From an uncultured Actinomycetes bacterium (lineage in GTDB: Bacteria > Actinomycetota > Actinomycetes > Nanopelagicales > Nanopelagicaceae), in contig CAITFY010000008.1 in NCBI GenBank assembly GCA_903891755.1, positions 1 through 31,430 on the forward strand: a stretch of 31,430 nt of DNA. Reading direction: 5' to 3'. Below are positions 15,916 through 25,139 of the stretch, in pieces. Position 1 is the first letter of the stretch. Every line of letters starts with the position of its first letter. A model generated the notes under the pieces. The model saw nothing but the letters and a program-made list of their open reading frames with translations, was not told the origin of the DNA and searched no databases. Both the position numbers and the translations under genes were made by a program.

Positions 15916-16765
15916 CGGTTTCCTCTTCAGGTAAACCATAAGCACCCTTTGAAGGGCGGCGTCTGCGTAACGGGGCAACTACTCCCGGAGCCAGGCGCCG
16001 TGCTTGTATCAGGAACCCGGTATGTCCGATCATGCGATGAACGGGTCGTACAGCAAGTCCTTCATGGTGCCACTGTCGCACTAACGATTCACTGCTCTCA
16101 GGTTCCGTAAAACGTCCGCTCTCCTTAATAGCTTCGGCCATCGTCGAGAGTTGAGTAGTCGTTGCGACGTAGGCGAGGAGTACTCCTCCAGGATGCAGAA
16201 CATCATCTGCAAGTTGTACACACTCCCAAGGAGCGAGCATGTCGAGAACGATGCGGTCATACTTCACATCGGTTGGTTTATCTTGCACAGAACCTAAGGT
16301 GAGTGACCAATTGCTTGGTAGCCCATTGAAGTAATCAGTGACGTTCTTCGTTGCTATATCTGCGAATTCAGAGCGACGTTCGAAAGAATCTACCGCGCCT
16401 TCTGGCCCAACAGCTCGCAAGAGAGCGATGGTCAATGCGCCAGAGCCAACACCCGCTTCAAGAACTCGAACTCCTGGGGCGATATCGGCGAAACCAACTA
16501 TCAGGGCTGCATCTTTTGGATAAACAATGGTTGCCCCGCGAGGCATGGAAAGAACGTAGTCGCCGTAGAGAGGCTTAAATGCTAGAAATTTCAATCCAGC
16601 TGTTGTCTCGACAACAGAACCTTGCGGTGTGCCGACAATCTGATCATGAATCAACCAGCCTTTATGGGTATGCCACTCCCCTCCTTCTTTGAGAGTGATG
16701 GTGTGCAATTTTCCTTTGGCATCGCTCAATTGAACGCGATCTCCATATTTAAATTCTGGTTGCAT
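15908..16765 (-). CDS. trmI: tRNA (adenine-N1)-methyltransferase, TrmI type
   Basis: A 285 aa SAM-dependent enzyme that methylates A58 (and in some species A57) of the tRNA T-loop, normally as a tetramer. The N-terminal beta domain (PEFKYGDRVQL) precedes a Rossmann methyltransferase with SAM loop EAGVGSGA (103-110), an acidic D-SFERR motif and catalytic motif IV LDMLAPW (174-180). All match Rv2118c. The start is ATG 16765 with AGAGGAAG upstream, overlapping the HAD gene by 17 bp. In most actinobacteria the proteasomal ATPase gene mpa/arc comes next, and it is missing here. The stop codon lies inside the convergent FKBP gene end. Confidence 0.95.
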   Translation of the reverse strand: MQPEFKYGDRVQLSDAKGKLHTITLKEGGEWHTHKGWLIHDQIVGTPQGSVVETTAGLKFLAFKPLYGDYVLSMPRGATIVYPKDAALIVGFADIAPGVRVLEAGVGSGALTIALLRAVGPEGAVDSFERRSEFADIATKNVTDYFNGLPSNWSLTLGSVQDKPTDVKYDRIVLDMLAPWECVQLADDVLHPGGVLLAYVATTTQLSTMAEAIKESGRFTEPESSESLVRQWHHEGLAVRPVHRMIGHTGFLIQARRLAPGVVAPLRRRRPSKGAYGLPEEETVI

Positions 16766-17447
16766 TTTCTTCCTCTTGACTCTCTTCTAAGTAAATATTC
16801 TCTAAATCTTCCAGATGCAGCGCAACGAGGTCGCGCCGTATATGCAATCTTGGAGAAGGTGGATAAGTAATGATGTGCGGAACACCTATGACGACTGCAC
16901 CACTAGCCAAACCAGCATCTATCCCAGTTTTAGAGTCCTCTAAAACAATGCACCGGGTGATGTCTACTCCGAGATGGTCTGCTGCCTTCAGATAACTTTC
17001 TGGATTGGGTTTGCTAATTGCCACATCCTGGCTAGATACGCTGGTTGTGAAAGTACCAAGAGGTAAGAGTTCAATTGCACTATCAACTAATAACCTAGGA
17101 CTCGCGGAAACCAGAGCCAATGGAATACCGCGGTGTGAGAGATCCTCAACCAATTCGCGTGCCCCCGGCATGAATTCCAAACCATTTTTAAATTGATCAG
17201 CAACGAGACGAATAAGTTCTGTTTCGAAGAAGAGCGCATCTTCTGCTCCCTTGGCCAGATCGGACATGTAAGCGCCAACCTTCGGAAGTGGTCCTCCGAT
17301 GCAATAGGACTGATCTGCATCCGTCCAGATGTGCCCATAACGGAGCATTAATTCCGTTTCGGCGATTAGCCAATACGGTTCAGAATTGATGAGGGTTCCA
17401 TCCATATCAAAGAGAACTGCATGCAGCACTGGCTCCTGAGTACTCAT
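16749..17447 (-). CDS. HAD-superfamily hydrolase (beta-phosphoglucomutase-like subfamily)
   Basis: A 232 aa phosphatase-like protein with the complete HAD set: motif I FDMDGTL (D14, D16), motif II VSAS (S114), motif III SKPNPE (K146) and motif IV LEDSKTGI (D171). A helical cap sits between motif I and II (about 22-90). Such proteins dephosphorylate small metabolites, and substrate cannot be told from sequence. It is coupled to metH through an ATGA overlap (17444-17447) and overlaps trmI by 17 bp. A HAD gene between metH and trmI is a recurrent actinobacterial arrangement as I recall it. Confidence 0.9.
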   Translation of the reverse strand: MSTQEPVLHAVLFDMDGTLINSEPYWLIAETELMLRYGHIWTDADQSYCIGGPLPKVGAYMSDLAKGAEDALFFETELIRLVADQFKNGLEFMPGARELVEDLSHRGIPLALVSASPRLLVDSAIELLPLGTFTTSVSSQDVAISKPNPESYLKAADHLGVDITRCIVLEDSKTGIDAGLASGAVVIGVPHIITYPPSPRLHIRRDLVALHLEDLENIYLEESQEEENATRI

Positions 17448-20400
17448 ACGGCGTTGAAATACTTTGCTTCAGGATGGTGCACGATAATCGCGCTCGTGGA
17501 TTGCTCAGGATGCAATTGGAACTCCTCTGATAGCACGACTCCTATGCGTTCTGGTTCGAGCAATTGGCAGAGTTGCACCTGCTGCTCAATATCTGGACAA
17601 GCTGGATAACCAAATGAGTAGCGAGAGCCTCGATAGCCCTGATCTAATATCTCTGCAATATTTTGTGAATCTTCACTGTTAACAGATAGTTCTTCTCTAA
17701 TGCGAGTGTGCCAATGTTCTGCTAGCGCCTCAGTAAGTTGAACAGAGAGGCCATGAAGCTCGAGGTATTCACGATAACGATTTTCGGCAAAGAGTTTGGC
17801 CGTTGCTTCGCTTACAGATTGACCCATCGTGACTACATGAAATGCGACCGTATCGATAATTCCGCTCTCTTTGGATCTAAAGAAATCACTCAGGCAGAGT
17901 CTGCGATCGCGCCTCTGTCTAGGAAATGAGAATCGGACTCGCTCTTGACCTTCGAACTCACCTTCATGATGCAAGATAACAAGGTCATTTCCCTCGCTGT
18001 AACAAGGGAAATATCCATAAACTACAGAGGCGTTAAGCCAACCTTGTGATTGCGCGTTGTTCAGTAGCGCCCGTAACTGTGGGCGTCCTTCGGCTTCCAC
18101 CATTTTTTCGTATTCACCGCGAGCACCTTTAAGACCCCATTGGCCCATGAAGAGAGCTCGTTCATCTAGCATCGGGAGGTAATCGGCTAGTGCGATGCCC
18201 TTAACAATTCGCGAACCCCAAAATGGCGGTGTTGGAACCAGATTGTCTGCGGCAACATCCGAGCGACGAGTATCAACTTCCTCGGGAGCAGCAACTCTCG
18301 TTCTCGGTGTACGTCGTTCGCGGAGCGCTGGAAGTTCTGCGCCTTCCACTCCGCGTTTCACATTGATCATCGCATCCATCAACTTCAAACCTTCGAATGC
18401 ATCTTTTGCGTAACGAACAGTGCCCGGGAAGATATTGGAGAGATCTTCTTCAACGAAGGAGCGAGTAAGTGCAGCACCACCCAAGATAATTGGCCAACGT
18501 TCGGTCATTCCACGGCTTTCAAGCTCTTGCAAATTCTCCTTCATGATCACCGTTGATTTCACGAGGAGTCCACTCATTCCAATGACATCAACATCGTTCT
18601 CGGCGGCTGCATCAATAATCTGATTGATTGTCTGCTTAATCCCAATATTTACCGTGGTGTAGCCATTGTTAGAAAGGATGATGTCGACAAGATTCTTGCC
18701 GATGTCATGTACATCACCCTTAACTGTTGCGAGCAAAATTTTGCCGCGACCTTCATCATCGCTCTTCTCCATATGAGGTTCCAGAATCGCAACCGCTTGC
18801 TTCATTACCTCAGCGCTCTGAAGCACAAATGGAAGTTGCATCTCGCCCTTACCAAAGAGCTCCCCCACTACCTTCATGCCCGCAAGGAGATGGTCATTGA
18901 TAATTGCAAGGGCTTTAATCCCGGAATCTAAAGCTTCCATGAGATCTGCCTCTAAGCCAACTTTCTCGCCATCGATGATGCGTCTTTCTAACCGTTCAGC
19001 TAACGGAAGAGCAGCTAACTCGGCAGCACGCGTAATTTTGTTGGACTTGGCCTCTACTCCATCAAAAAGTTCAAGGAACTTGGTCAAGGGGTCGTAGGTA
19101 CACGTTCCTTCGCCGTCGAAAACACGGCGGTCGTAAATCAGGTCAAGTGCGACTTGCAAAACCTCAGGCTCGATGCGAGCGATAGGCGTGATCTTGGATG
19201 GATGGACAATTGCGGAGTCAAGACCAGCTTTGACGGCCTCTGAGAGAAACACTGAGTTGAGAATAATACGGGCTGCTGGATTTAATCCAAATGAAACATT
19301 GCTAACTCCGAGAGTTGTCTGAACTCCTGGATACAAACGCTTCAATTCACGAATTGAATTAATAGTCTCTTCGCCATCCTTGCGAGTCTCTTCTTGACCC
19401 GTAGCGATTGGAAAAGTGAGGCAATCAATCAGAATGTCCCCGACATTCATACCCCATTTACCGGTGAGTTCCTCGATGAGGCGCGTTGCAACCTTAATCT
19501 TCCACGCTGAAGTACGAGCTTGTCCCTCTTCATCAATGGTCAGTGCGATAACTGCAGCACCGTGCTCTTTAACAAGCGGCATGATGCGTGCAAATCTAGA
19601 GGTAGGACCATCTCCATCTTCAAAGTTAACTGAATTGATTACGCTGCGCCCGCCAAGTAATTCAAGCCCTGCCTTAATAACGGCAGGTTCCGTTGAATCC
19701 AAAACAATCGGAAGAGTGGATGCAGTTGCGAGCCTGGATGCCAACTCTTGCATATCTTTAACACCGTCGCGACCTACATAATCGACAGATAGGTCAAGCA
19801 TGTGTGCGCCATCGCGAATTTGATCTCGCGCAATCTCAATACATGATTGCCAATCTTCATTAAGTAGCGCATCACGAAATGCCCGTGAACCATTCGCATT
19901 TGTTCTCTCACCTATCGAAAGGTATGAGAGATCTTGGCGGAATGGTACAAATTGGTAAATAGAACTTGCGCCTCGTTCCAAATGAGGAGTTCGTTCCACA
20001 ACTTCGGATCCCGAGAGTAAATCCACAACTTCTTTCAAGTGAGCAGGTGTCGTACCGCAACAACCGCCAACAATTGAAACCCCGTAGCTCTTTCGAAATT
20101 CCAGAAGATATTTTGCAAGCTCTGGGCCTGTGAGTGGGTAATGAGCGCCATCGGCACCCAGGATCGGAAGTCCCGCATTAGGCATAACTGAGATCCGCGC
20201 ACTTGTGCCCTGTGAAAGTGCTCTGAGGTGCTCACTCATCTCGGATGGTCCTGTCGCGCAATTCAAACCGATGACATCAATTCCAAGAGGTTCTAAAGCG
20301 TTGAGGGCCGCGCCAATTTCAGAGCCCAGCAACATGGTTCCGGTTGTCTCGACAGTAACTTGCGCAATCAGAACAACATCACGATCGGATTCAGCAATGG

Positions 20401-20932
20401 CTGCTCGGGCTCCGTTTACTGCAGCCTTAGCTTGAAGCAAATCTTGAGTTGTCTCTACGAGAAGCGCATCAGATCCACCATCGATCAAGCCTCTAGAGGC
20501 AGTTGCATATGCCTCTTTTAACTTCTCGTACGTGGTGTGACCGAGAGTAGGCAATTTCGTGCCGGGTCCTAGTGAACCTAAGACAAAGCGAGGTTTCTCA
20601 GGGGTGGAATATTCATCTGCAACTTCGCGCGCCAGTTTCGCGCCAGCCAGAGCCAACTCATAAATGCGTTCTTCAATCTGATATTCAGCTAAATTGGCAA
20701 AATTGGCACCGAAGGTATTTGTCTCAATCGCATCGACGCCGACATCCAAATACTCTCTATGAACGGCCTTGACGATATCTGGGCGCGAAACGTTGAGGAT
20801 CTCATTGCAGCCTTCGAGCCCTTGGAAGTCTTCTAAAGATGGGTTGGCCGCTTGAAGCATGGTTCCCATGGCGCCATCTGCGACGATGGTGCGCAGAGAG
20901 AGCGTTTTGCGAAATAGGGACTCATTCTTCAT
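17444..20932 (-). CDS. metH: Cobalamin-dependent methionine synthase
   Basis: A 1162 aa modular enzyme that remethylates homocysteine using 5-methyltetrahydrofolate through methylcobalamin. Module 1 (homocysteine/zinc) has the zinc thiolates C225 (LNCATGP) and C291-C292 (GGCCGTT). Module 2 is the pterin-binding barrel (starting near SIGERTNANGSRAF). Module 3 contains the B12 motif DVHDIGKN with the cobalt ligand H742. Module 4 is the SAM activation domain. Length is somewhat below the E. coli enzyme (about 1227 aa) but all modules are present. It follows mshC by 17 bp, and no cobalamin riboswitch fits in that gap. The cell therefore needs B12, made or imported elsewhere. Confidence 0.97.
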   Translation of the reverse strand: MKNESLFRKTLSLRTIVADGAMGTMLQAANPSLEDFQGLEGCNEILNVSRPDIVKAVHREYLDVGVDAIETNTFGANFANLAEYQIEERIYELALAGAKLAREVADEYSTPEKPRFVLGSLGPGTKLPTLGHTTYEKLKEAYATASRGLIDGGSDALLVETTQDLLQAKAAVNGARAAIAESDRDVVLIAQVTVETTGTMLLGSEIGAALNALEPLGIDVIGLNCATGPSEMSEHLRALSQGTSARISVMPNAGLPILGADGAHYPLTGPELAKYLLEFRKSYGVSIVGGCCGTTPAHLKEVVDLLSGSEVVERTPHLERGASSIYQFVPFRQDLSYLSIGERTNANGSRAFRDALLNEDWQSCIEIARDQIRDGAHMLDLSVDYVGRDGVKDMQELASRLATASTLPIVLDSTEPAVIKAGLELLGGRSVINSVNFEDGDGPTSRFARIMPLVKEHGAAVIALTIDEEGQARTSAWKIKVATRLIEELTGKWGMNVGDILIDCLTFPIATGQEETRKDGEETINSIRELKRLYPGVQTTLGVSNVSFGLNPAARIILNSVFLSEAVKAGLDSAIVHPSKITPIARIEPEVLQVALDLIYDRRVFDGEGTCTYDPLTKFLELFDGVEAKSNKITRAAELAALPLAERLERRIIDGEKVGLEADLMEALDSGIKALAIINDHLLAGMKVVGELFGKGEMQLPFVLQSAEVMKQAVAILEPHMEKSDDEGRGKILLATVKGDVHDIGKNLVDIILSNNGYTTVNIGIKQTINQIIDAAAENDVDVIGMSGLLVKSTVIMKENLQELESRGMTERWPIILGGAALTRSFVEEDLSNIFPGTVRYAKDAFEGLKLMDAMINVKRGVEGAELPALRERRTPRTRVAAPEEVDTRRSDVAADNLVPTPPFWGSRIVKGIALADYLPMLDERALFMGQWGLKGARGEYEKMVEAEGRPQLRALLNNAQSQGWLNASVVYGYFPCYSEGNDLVILHHEGEFEGQERVRFSFPRQRRDRRLCLSDFFRSKESGIIDTVAFHVVTMGQSVSEATAKLFAENRYREYLELHGLSVQLTEALAEHWHTRIREELSVNSEDSQNIAEILDQGYRGSRYSFGYPACPDIEQQVQLCQLLEPERIGVVLSEEFQLHPEQSTSAIIVHHPEAKYFNAV

Positions 20933-20949
20933 AAGGCAGTGAGTTTAGC

Positions 20950-22200
20950 CTAGAAGGCTAGACCCAAAGCGCTATCAAGTAGGCGTGAGAGCTCTCCAGT
21001 AGATCCTCCGATCACGCCATCCTCTGTCGCTTTAACCCAACTCTGAAGGAGGGCCATAACTTTAGGAGTATCAAGATTTTGACTGAGGGCGGAAATAATC
21101 TCCGTACCAAGTTCGGCTGTCGGCGCTACTTCGTTTCTGGATAAAGCAGATCTAATTCTTTCGACTTCACCTTGTGCGCTATCTAATATTTCATTGCTCC
21201 ACATTCGATCTTCGGAGTAATGAGATTGAAGTAGGGCAAATCTAATGACGACAGGATCGATTCCCTCAGCCAACAACTTAGAGACAAATACCAAGTTTCC
21301 CTTTGATTTACTCATCTTTTCGCCATCGAGCCCAACCATGCCTGTGTGGACATACCCGCGTGCAAATTGTTGACCCGTCATTGCCTTTACTTGTATCGCC
21401 GACATGAAATGATGAGGGAAGATCAAATCACTTCCACCACCCTGAATATCGATAAGTGCAGATCTCGTTGAATCTCCAGCAAGGTAATTCTCTCCGAGCA
21501 AATATCTCAAACTTATGACGGCACATTCAATATGCCAACCAGGACGTCCAAAACCATGTGATGAACTCCAGCCAGGTTCGTCATTCTTATTGGCGAGCCA
21601 GAGTAGTGAATCGAGTGGATGCTCTTTGCCTGCCCGATCCGGGTCTCCCCCTCGCTCTCTAAAGATGGCAATAGCTTCTGCCTCAGATATTGGAAGCTCA
21701 GAGAGAAAGAGAGAAGTTCTGAAATAGAGATCATTATCGACGAGGTAGACGAATCCACCTTCTTCCATTTTTGTTATGGCTTGATCCACAAGATCCATAG
21801 TCTGCGTAGCCGGCACAAACCATTCCGGTGAAAGCACTCGCAGCGCCTCCATATCTCTGGAAAAAAGATCGGTCTCTTTTTGGGCTAGAGATTCCCAATC
21901 AGTTCCATCACGAGCCGCTCTCTCAAGTAAGGGTTCGTCAATATCGGTGATGTTCTCTACAAAATGTACAGATGAACCGATCAACCGAGAAAATCTATTT
22001 ATAAGATCAAAAGTGAGGTAGGTAGCAGCGTGGCCTAAATGTGTTGCGTCGTATGGGGTAATTCCGCATACATACATTCTCAGATTTGTATCTGGATCAA
22101 TCGTGAATTTACCGCTAGTACTCTCGAGAGTGAGTGGCGATTGCGCTTGCTCAAATATGGAGAGCGCCGGATTGGGCCATGGGTTTTGGAGAATTTTCAT
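20950..22200 (-). CDS. mshC: Cysteine:glucosaminyl-inositol ligase MshC (mycothiol synthesis)
   Basis: A 416 aa ATP-dependent ligase that joins cysteine to GlcN-Ins, a late step of mycothiol synthesis. It is a paralogue of cysteinyl-tRNA synthetase but lacks the tRNA-binding anticodon domain. MYVCGITPYDATHLGHAATY (42-61) is diagnostic for MshC, with zinc ligand C45 and the HIGH-type HLGH (54-57). GWHIEC (C226), GGGSDLIFPHH and KMSKS (295-299) are also in place. I choose ATG 22200, giving MKILQNPWPNPALSI. A longer TTG at 22209 is in frame but unsupported. No clear Shine-Dalgarno is visible, so coupling to the gene 16 bp upstream is likely. It implies a mycothiol-based redox buffer. Confidence 0.95.
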   Translation of the reverse strand: MKILQNPWPNPALSIFEQAQSPLTLESTSGKFTIDPDTNLRMYVCGITPYDATHLGHAATYLTFDLINRFSRLIGSSVHFVENITDIDEPLLERAARDGTDWESLAQKETDLFSRDMEALRVLSPEWFVPATQTMDLVDQAITKMEEGGFVYLVDNDLYFRTSLFLSELPISEAEAIAIFRERGGDPDRAGKEHPLDSLLWLANKNDEPGWSSSHGFGRPGWHIECAVISLRYLLGENYLAGDSTRSALIDIQGGGSDLIFPHHFMSAIQVKAMTGQQFARGYVHTGMVGLDGEKMSKSKGNLVFVSKLLAEGIDPVVIRFALLQSHYSEDRMWSNEILDSAQGEVERIRSALSRNEVAPTAELGTEIISALSQNLDTPKVMALLQSWVKATEDGVIGGSTGELSRLLDSALGLAF

Positions 22201-22216
22201 GAGGAGCAAAGGTTAT

Positions 22217-22936
22217 CTAAAAAGGCGGCCAAGGGATGGATGGCCAATCTTCGCTAGGTTCGGGGAAGGTCCCATCTGCCAAAAGCCCCTGCAATCTATC
22301 CTTCAACGCTTCAATCTCTCGCTCAGTGATGTATTCACCAAGTAATGAATCTGCTACCTGAGACGCCTTCTGGATGAGTTGCTTCTCGTTTTCGGAAAAG
22401 CTCTCGGATGCAAATTGCCAGAGGACGGTTCTTAACTTTGGGTCCTCATGAAAAGTTACTCCATGATCGCATCCGTAAATTTCATCGCTACTCTTCGGCA
22501 AAATATGCCCATACTTTCGATCGGTGTTATTGATAATTGCATCAAATAGCGCCATAGATCGAATGCTTGGATGTTTGCCTTGTGCCAGCTCAACGATATC
22601 TATCTCTTCATCTATCTCAATCCACTCTTGGACCATCCCAGGACCGAAGGGGCCTTCGCGCAAAATAGTGAAAGGGATGAGGTGCACACCCAACTCTTCA
22701 GAGAGTAAATATGAAGCAACTTCACGCCCCGCCAAATTGCCATCAGGAAAATCCCATAGTGGTCGCTCCCCCGCGATGGGTTTATAGATGACGGGGATTT
22801 CCATCTCCCCTAGTACGCATTTCGCGAAGAGGGTTGCATTAGAAGCATCCACGAAACGACCTTCAACGTTCAGTTCGCCCGTCGCAATTACATTTCGAAC
22901 ATCACTCAACGACGATAACCGTTTGCTCGTGGGCAC
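22217..22936 (-). CDS. SCO1664-family kinase-like protein
   Basis: A 239 aa protein of the SCO1664 family, with an atypical protein/lipid-kinase fold (PI3K/HipA-like). Kinase-like elements are YKPIAGERPLWDFPDGNLAG with a candidate ATP-binding lysine, REVASYLLSEELG, the catalytic-loop-like FDAIINNTDRKYGHIL and the metal-binding-like IYGCDHGVTFH. The substrate is unknown. It starts at GTG 22936 with AAGG six bases ahead and overlaps the DUF3090 gene by 31 bp. mshC follows after 16 bp. The pairing with DUF3090, a histidine phosphatase and MshC is conserved in Streptomyces (SCO1663-SCO1666). A link to mycothiol is suggested by context only. Confidence 0.85.
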   Translation of the reverse strand: MPTSKRLSSLSDVRNVIATGELNVEGRFVDASNATLFAKCVLGEMEIPVIYKPIAGERPLWDFPDGNLAGREVASYLLSEELGVHLIPFTILREGPFGPGMVQEWIEIDEEIDIVELAQGKHPSIRSMALFDAIINNTDRKYGHILPKSSDEIYGCDHGVTFHEDPKLRTVLWQFASESFSENEKQLIQKASQVADSLLGEYITEREIEALKDRLQGLLADGTFPEPSEDWPSIPWPPF

Positions 22937-23469
22937 AGGTGACCTTCAGGATTAACTGGCAATCCACAGAAAGGACAGGGTTGGCGACCGGCAGCAACTA
23001 CCGCATCGGTTCTATCGCAGAAAGTTCGGGCTTGGTGAATTCGAAGCGAGAATGAGAGCAAATCAGGTGCATCTTCAATCAAGATTGCTTCATCATCGCT
23101 GAGTAATTCTGTGAGAGTTTCATCTCCTATTGCTTGAGTTTCGACCAAGATTCGCTGCTTCTCTTGATCCCAACTAATGCCAATTACCCCAGCCCGAAAA
23201 TCTTCCGTAATGGGAAACTCAAGTGAGTCATCATCCCGCTCCCCAACAACGTTTAATTCATCCAAACTTGCCAGCTGATTGCGGCGAAGTTCGCGGAGCA
23301 TAATCCGCAACCTCTCGGATAGTGCCAAAGCCTGAGATTTCTCGATAGCAACGCACGTGACACCTATCGCCGAAGAGACCTGCAAGAAGAACTGTCTCTC
23401 CCCTGGGACACCCACGGTCCCGATAACTGCACGGGTTACTTGTTCATGCTTATAGATATATCTACTCAC
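22906..23469 (-). CDS. DUF3090 protein with C-terminal zinc-binding motif
   Basis: A 187 aa protein of the DUF3090 family, function unknown. The N-terminal half is a compact beta-rich domain (RAVIGTVGVPGERQFFLQV). The last 27 residues hold C165-x2-C168 and H177-x-C179 in the form CPFC...GHLCPRANGY, a likely zinc knuckle. It starts at GTG 23469, overlapping the upstream phosphatase stop as GTGA, and overlaps the kinase-like gene downstream. Such heavy overlap suggests stoichiometric production with its neighbours. Nothing in the sequence fixes a biochemical activity. Confidence 0.88.
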   Translation of the reverse strand: MSRYIYKHEQVTRAVIGTVGVPGERQFFLQVSSAIGVTCVAIEKSQALALSERLRIMLRELRRNQLASLDELNVVGERDDDSLEFPITEDFRAGVIGISWDQEKQRILVETQAIGDETLTELLSDDEAILIEDAPDLLSFSLRIHQARTFCDRTDAVVAAGRQPCPFCGLPVNPEGHLCPRANGYRR

Positions 23470-24137
23470 AGTTTTCCTGAACCTCCGCCTAGCTGAAAAC
23501 GATCACGCTTTACTCTTTTGGAGGTTCCGAGCTCAGATAGGTGACCGGTCGAATTTACTTGAATCACTTGAGAGGAAGGAATTTGAATGCGAGTAATCGA
23601 TGCAGGGTCGATTGAAATTCTTTGAAATTGATCTAAGGAGAGGCCAAGATGAAATGCAACGATAGATTTAATGACGTCGCCGTGAGAGAGAATCAATATG
23701 CGAGATTTACCAGATGCAAGATTTATTACCGCTTGATTTGCGCGCAGCGACATCTCGCCAAAGCTCTCACCATCGGGAAAGCGGACGGTACTTGGCCGGC
23801 TTTGGATACTTTTCCAGAGTTCATGTCGCGAGAGCGTCGATAAAGCTTTTCCTGACCAACTCCCATATTCCATCTCAATGAGATCATCCACCAGATGTAA
23901 TTGCTCTGATCGTCCTTGAAGATATGGAACAAGAGTCTCTTTGCAGCGACGAAGCGGTGATGAGTAAATTCCTTCTAATTCCATCTTGGCAAGGACGGGG
24001 GCAAGTTCAATAGCTTCCTGGCGACCTCGTGGCGAGAGGGCAACTCGATTATCTCGGCCCGCCAAGATGCCCTTCAAATTCGCGGTTGAATGGGCGTGCC
24101 GCACCAAAACAACTTCGCATGAGGTGGACTTGGCCAT
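23466..24137 (-). CDS. Histidine phosphatase (MSMEG_4193 family)
   Basis: A 223 aa phosphoglycerate-mutase-like hydrolase. The phospho-accepting histidine lies in VRHAHS (R13, H14), where most members read RHG. The other active-site residues are R63 in SSPLRR, E90 in the IEMEYG motif and H152 in SHGD. The C-terminal about 40 residues are basic and poorly conserved. MSMEG_4193-type phosphatases sit next to DUF3090 and SCO1664-type genes across actinobacteria, so it may act on a product of that kinase-like protein, which is inference. It is the first gene of a minus-strand run of seven. No Shine-Dalgarno precedes the ATG, but TAACCT stands 6 nt upstream. Confidence 0.88.
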   Translation of the reverse strand: MAKSTSCEVVLVRHAHSTANLKGILAGRDNRVALSPRGRQEAIELAPVLAKMELEGIYSSPLRRCKETLVPYLQGRSEQLHLVDDLIEMEYGSWSGKALSTLSRHELWKSIQSRPSTVRFPDGESFGEMSLRANQAVINLASGKSRILILSHGDVIKSIVAFHLGLSLDQFQRISIDPASITRIQIPSSQVIQVNSTGHLSELGTSKRVKRDRFQLGGGSGKL

Positions 24138-24143
24138 GTCTGT

Positions 24144-24149
24144 AGGTTA
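24144..24149 (-). promoter_or_regulatory. Probable leaderless -10 box (TAACCT) for the phosphatase-mshC-metH run
   Basis: TAACCT on the minus strand ends six bases before the ATG at 24137, and no purine-rich ribosome-binding site fits. The whole 48 bp divergent gap to the aldo/keto reductase must hold promoters for both directions. Confidence 0.4.
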
Positions 24150-24185
24150 CCGAGAAATCGGCTCGCGGGTTGCTAGGGTCGGGGA

Positions 24186-25139
24186 ATGGAGATGCGTACC
24201 CTTGGTAAAACCGGCCTTAAAGTTTCACGATTAGGGCTCGGAACGATGACCTGGGGTCGCGATACCGATGAACATGAGGCTGCAAATCAATTGCGGATAT
24301 TCCTCGACGCAGGTGGAAGTTTTATCGACACCGCGGCTGTTTACGGTGATGGAGATTCTGAGCGCGTTATCGGTGGTTTTATCGGCACTCTTGTTTCAAG
24401 AGAAGAGATAACGATTGCCACCAAAGCAGGAATATCTTTCAATCAAGGTGAGAGAGTGATTAACAATTCCAGGGCCTCTCTGCTTAAAGATCTCGATGGT
24501 TCTCTTGAGAGACTTGGGATCGAATATGCCGATCTCTGGCAGGTACACCAATGGGATTCCAATATCCCACTAGAGGAAACTCTCTCCGCTCTGGATTACG
24601 CGGTCGCAAGTGGTCGAGTTCGTTATGTAGGAATATCTAACTTCGCAGCGTGGCAGATGGCACGTGCAGCTACTTTGCAAAATCCCCTCTTTGGGAAGGT
24701 TCCACTCAGCTCCATCCAATGTGAATACTCATTACTAAATAGAAGCGTTGAAAGCGATGTACTACCCGCATCTGAATATGTCGGTTTAGGTTTCATCGCC
24801 TGGTCACCGCTTGGACGAGGCGTTCTCACGGGTAAATATCGCCTTGGCACGCCTTCAGATTCCAGAGGAGCAAGCCCACATTTCTCCGGTTTTATCGCTC
24901 CTTATTTGGATAATAGATCCCGAGCCATCGTGGATGCGGTCTGTGTCGCCGCAGAGGGATTGGGTTATTCACCCACTGAAGTGGCTTTGGGATGGGTACG
25001 AGATCAGCCCGGAGTGTGTAGCGCAATAGTCGGCGCCAGAACTGGAGCTCAACTCCGAGGAGCATTATCAGTTGAAGAGATAGAACTCCCGCAGCAAGTT
25101 AGAGATGCTCTGGATGAAATCTCTTCCCAGAGAGTGTAG
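24186..25139 (+). CDS. Aldo/keto reductase
   Basis: A 317 aa NADPH-dependent oxidoreductase of the AKR (beta/alpha)8 family. The catalytic tetrad is complete: D48, Y53 (FIDTAAVYGDGDSE), K80 (ATKAG) and H121 (QVHQWD). The N-terminus (MRTLGKTGLKVSRLGLGTMTWG) and the cofactor-end IVGART near the C-terminus are typical. The substrate cannot be inferred. An ATG at 24186 with AGGG at 24175-24178 is preferred. The ATG two codons later is an equal alternative. It is divergent from the phosphatase operon and ends exactly one base before the stop codon of the convergent peptidase gene, leaving no intergenic DNA. Confidence 0.93.
   Translation: MEMRTLGKTGLKVSRLGLGTMTWGRDTDEHEAANQLRIFLDAGGSFIDTAAVYGDGDSERVIGGFIGTLVSREEITIATKAGISFNQGERVINNSRASLLKDLDGSLERLGIEYADLWQVHQWDSNIPLEETLSALDYAVASGRVRYVGISNFAAWQMARAATLQNPLFGKVPLSSIQCEYSLLNRSVESDVLPASEYVGLGFIAWSPLGRGVLTGKYRLGTPSDSRGASPHFSGFIAPYLDNRSRAIVDAVCVAAEGLGYSPTEVALGWVRDQPGVCSAIVGARTGAQLRGALSVEEIELPQQVRDALDEISSQRV

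Noticed and set aside
20933..20949. Cobalamin riboswitch before metH
   Set aside because: Only 17 bp separate mshC and metH, and no B12-box sequence was seen.
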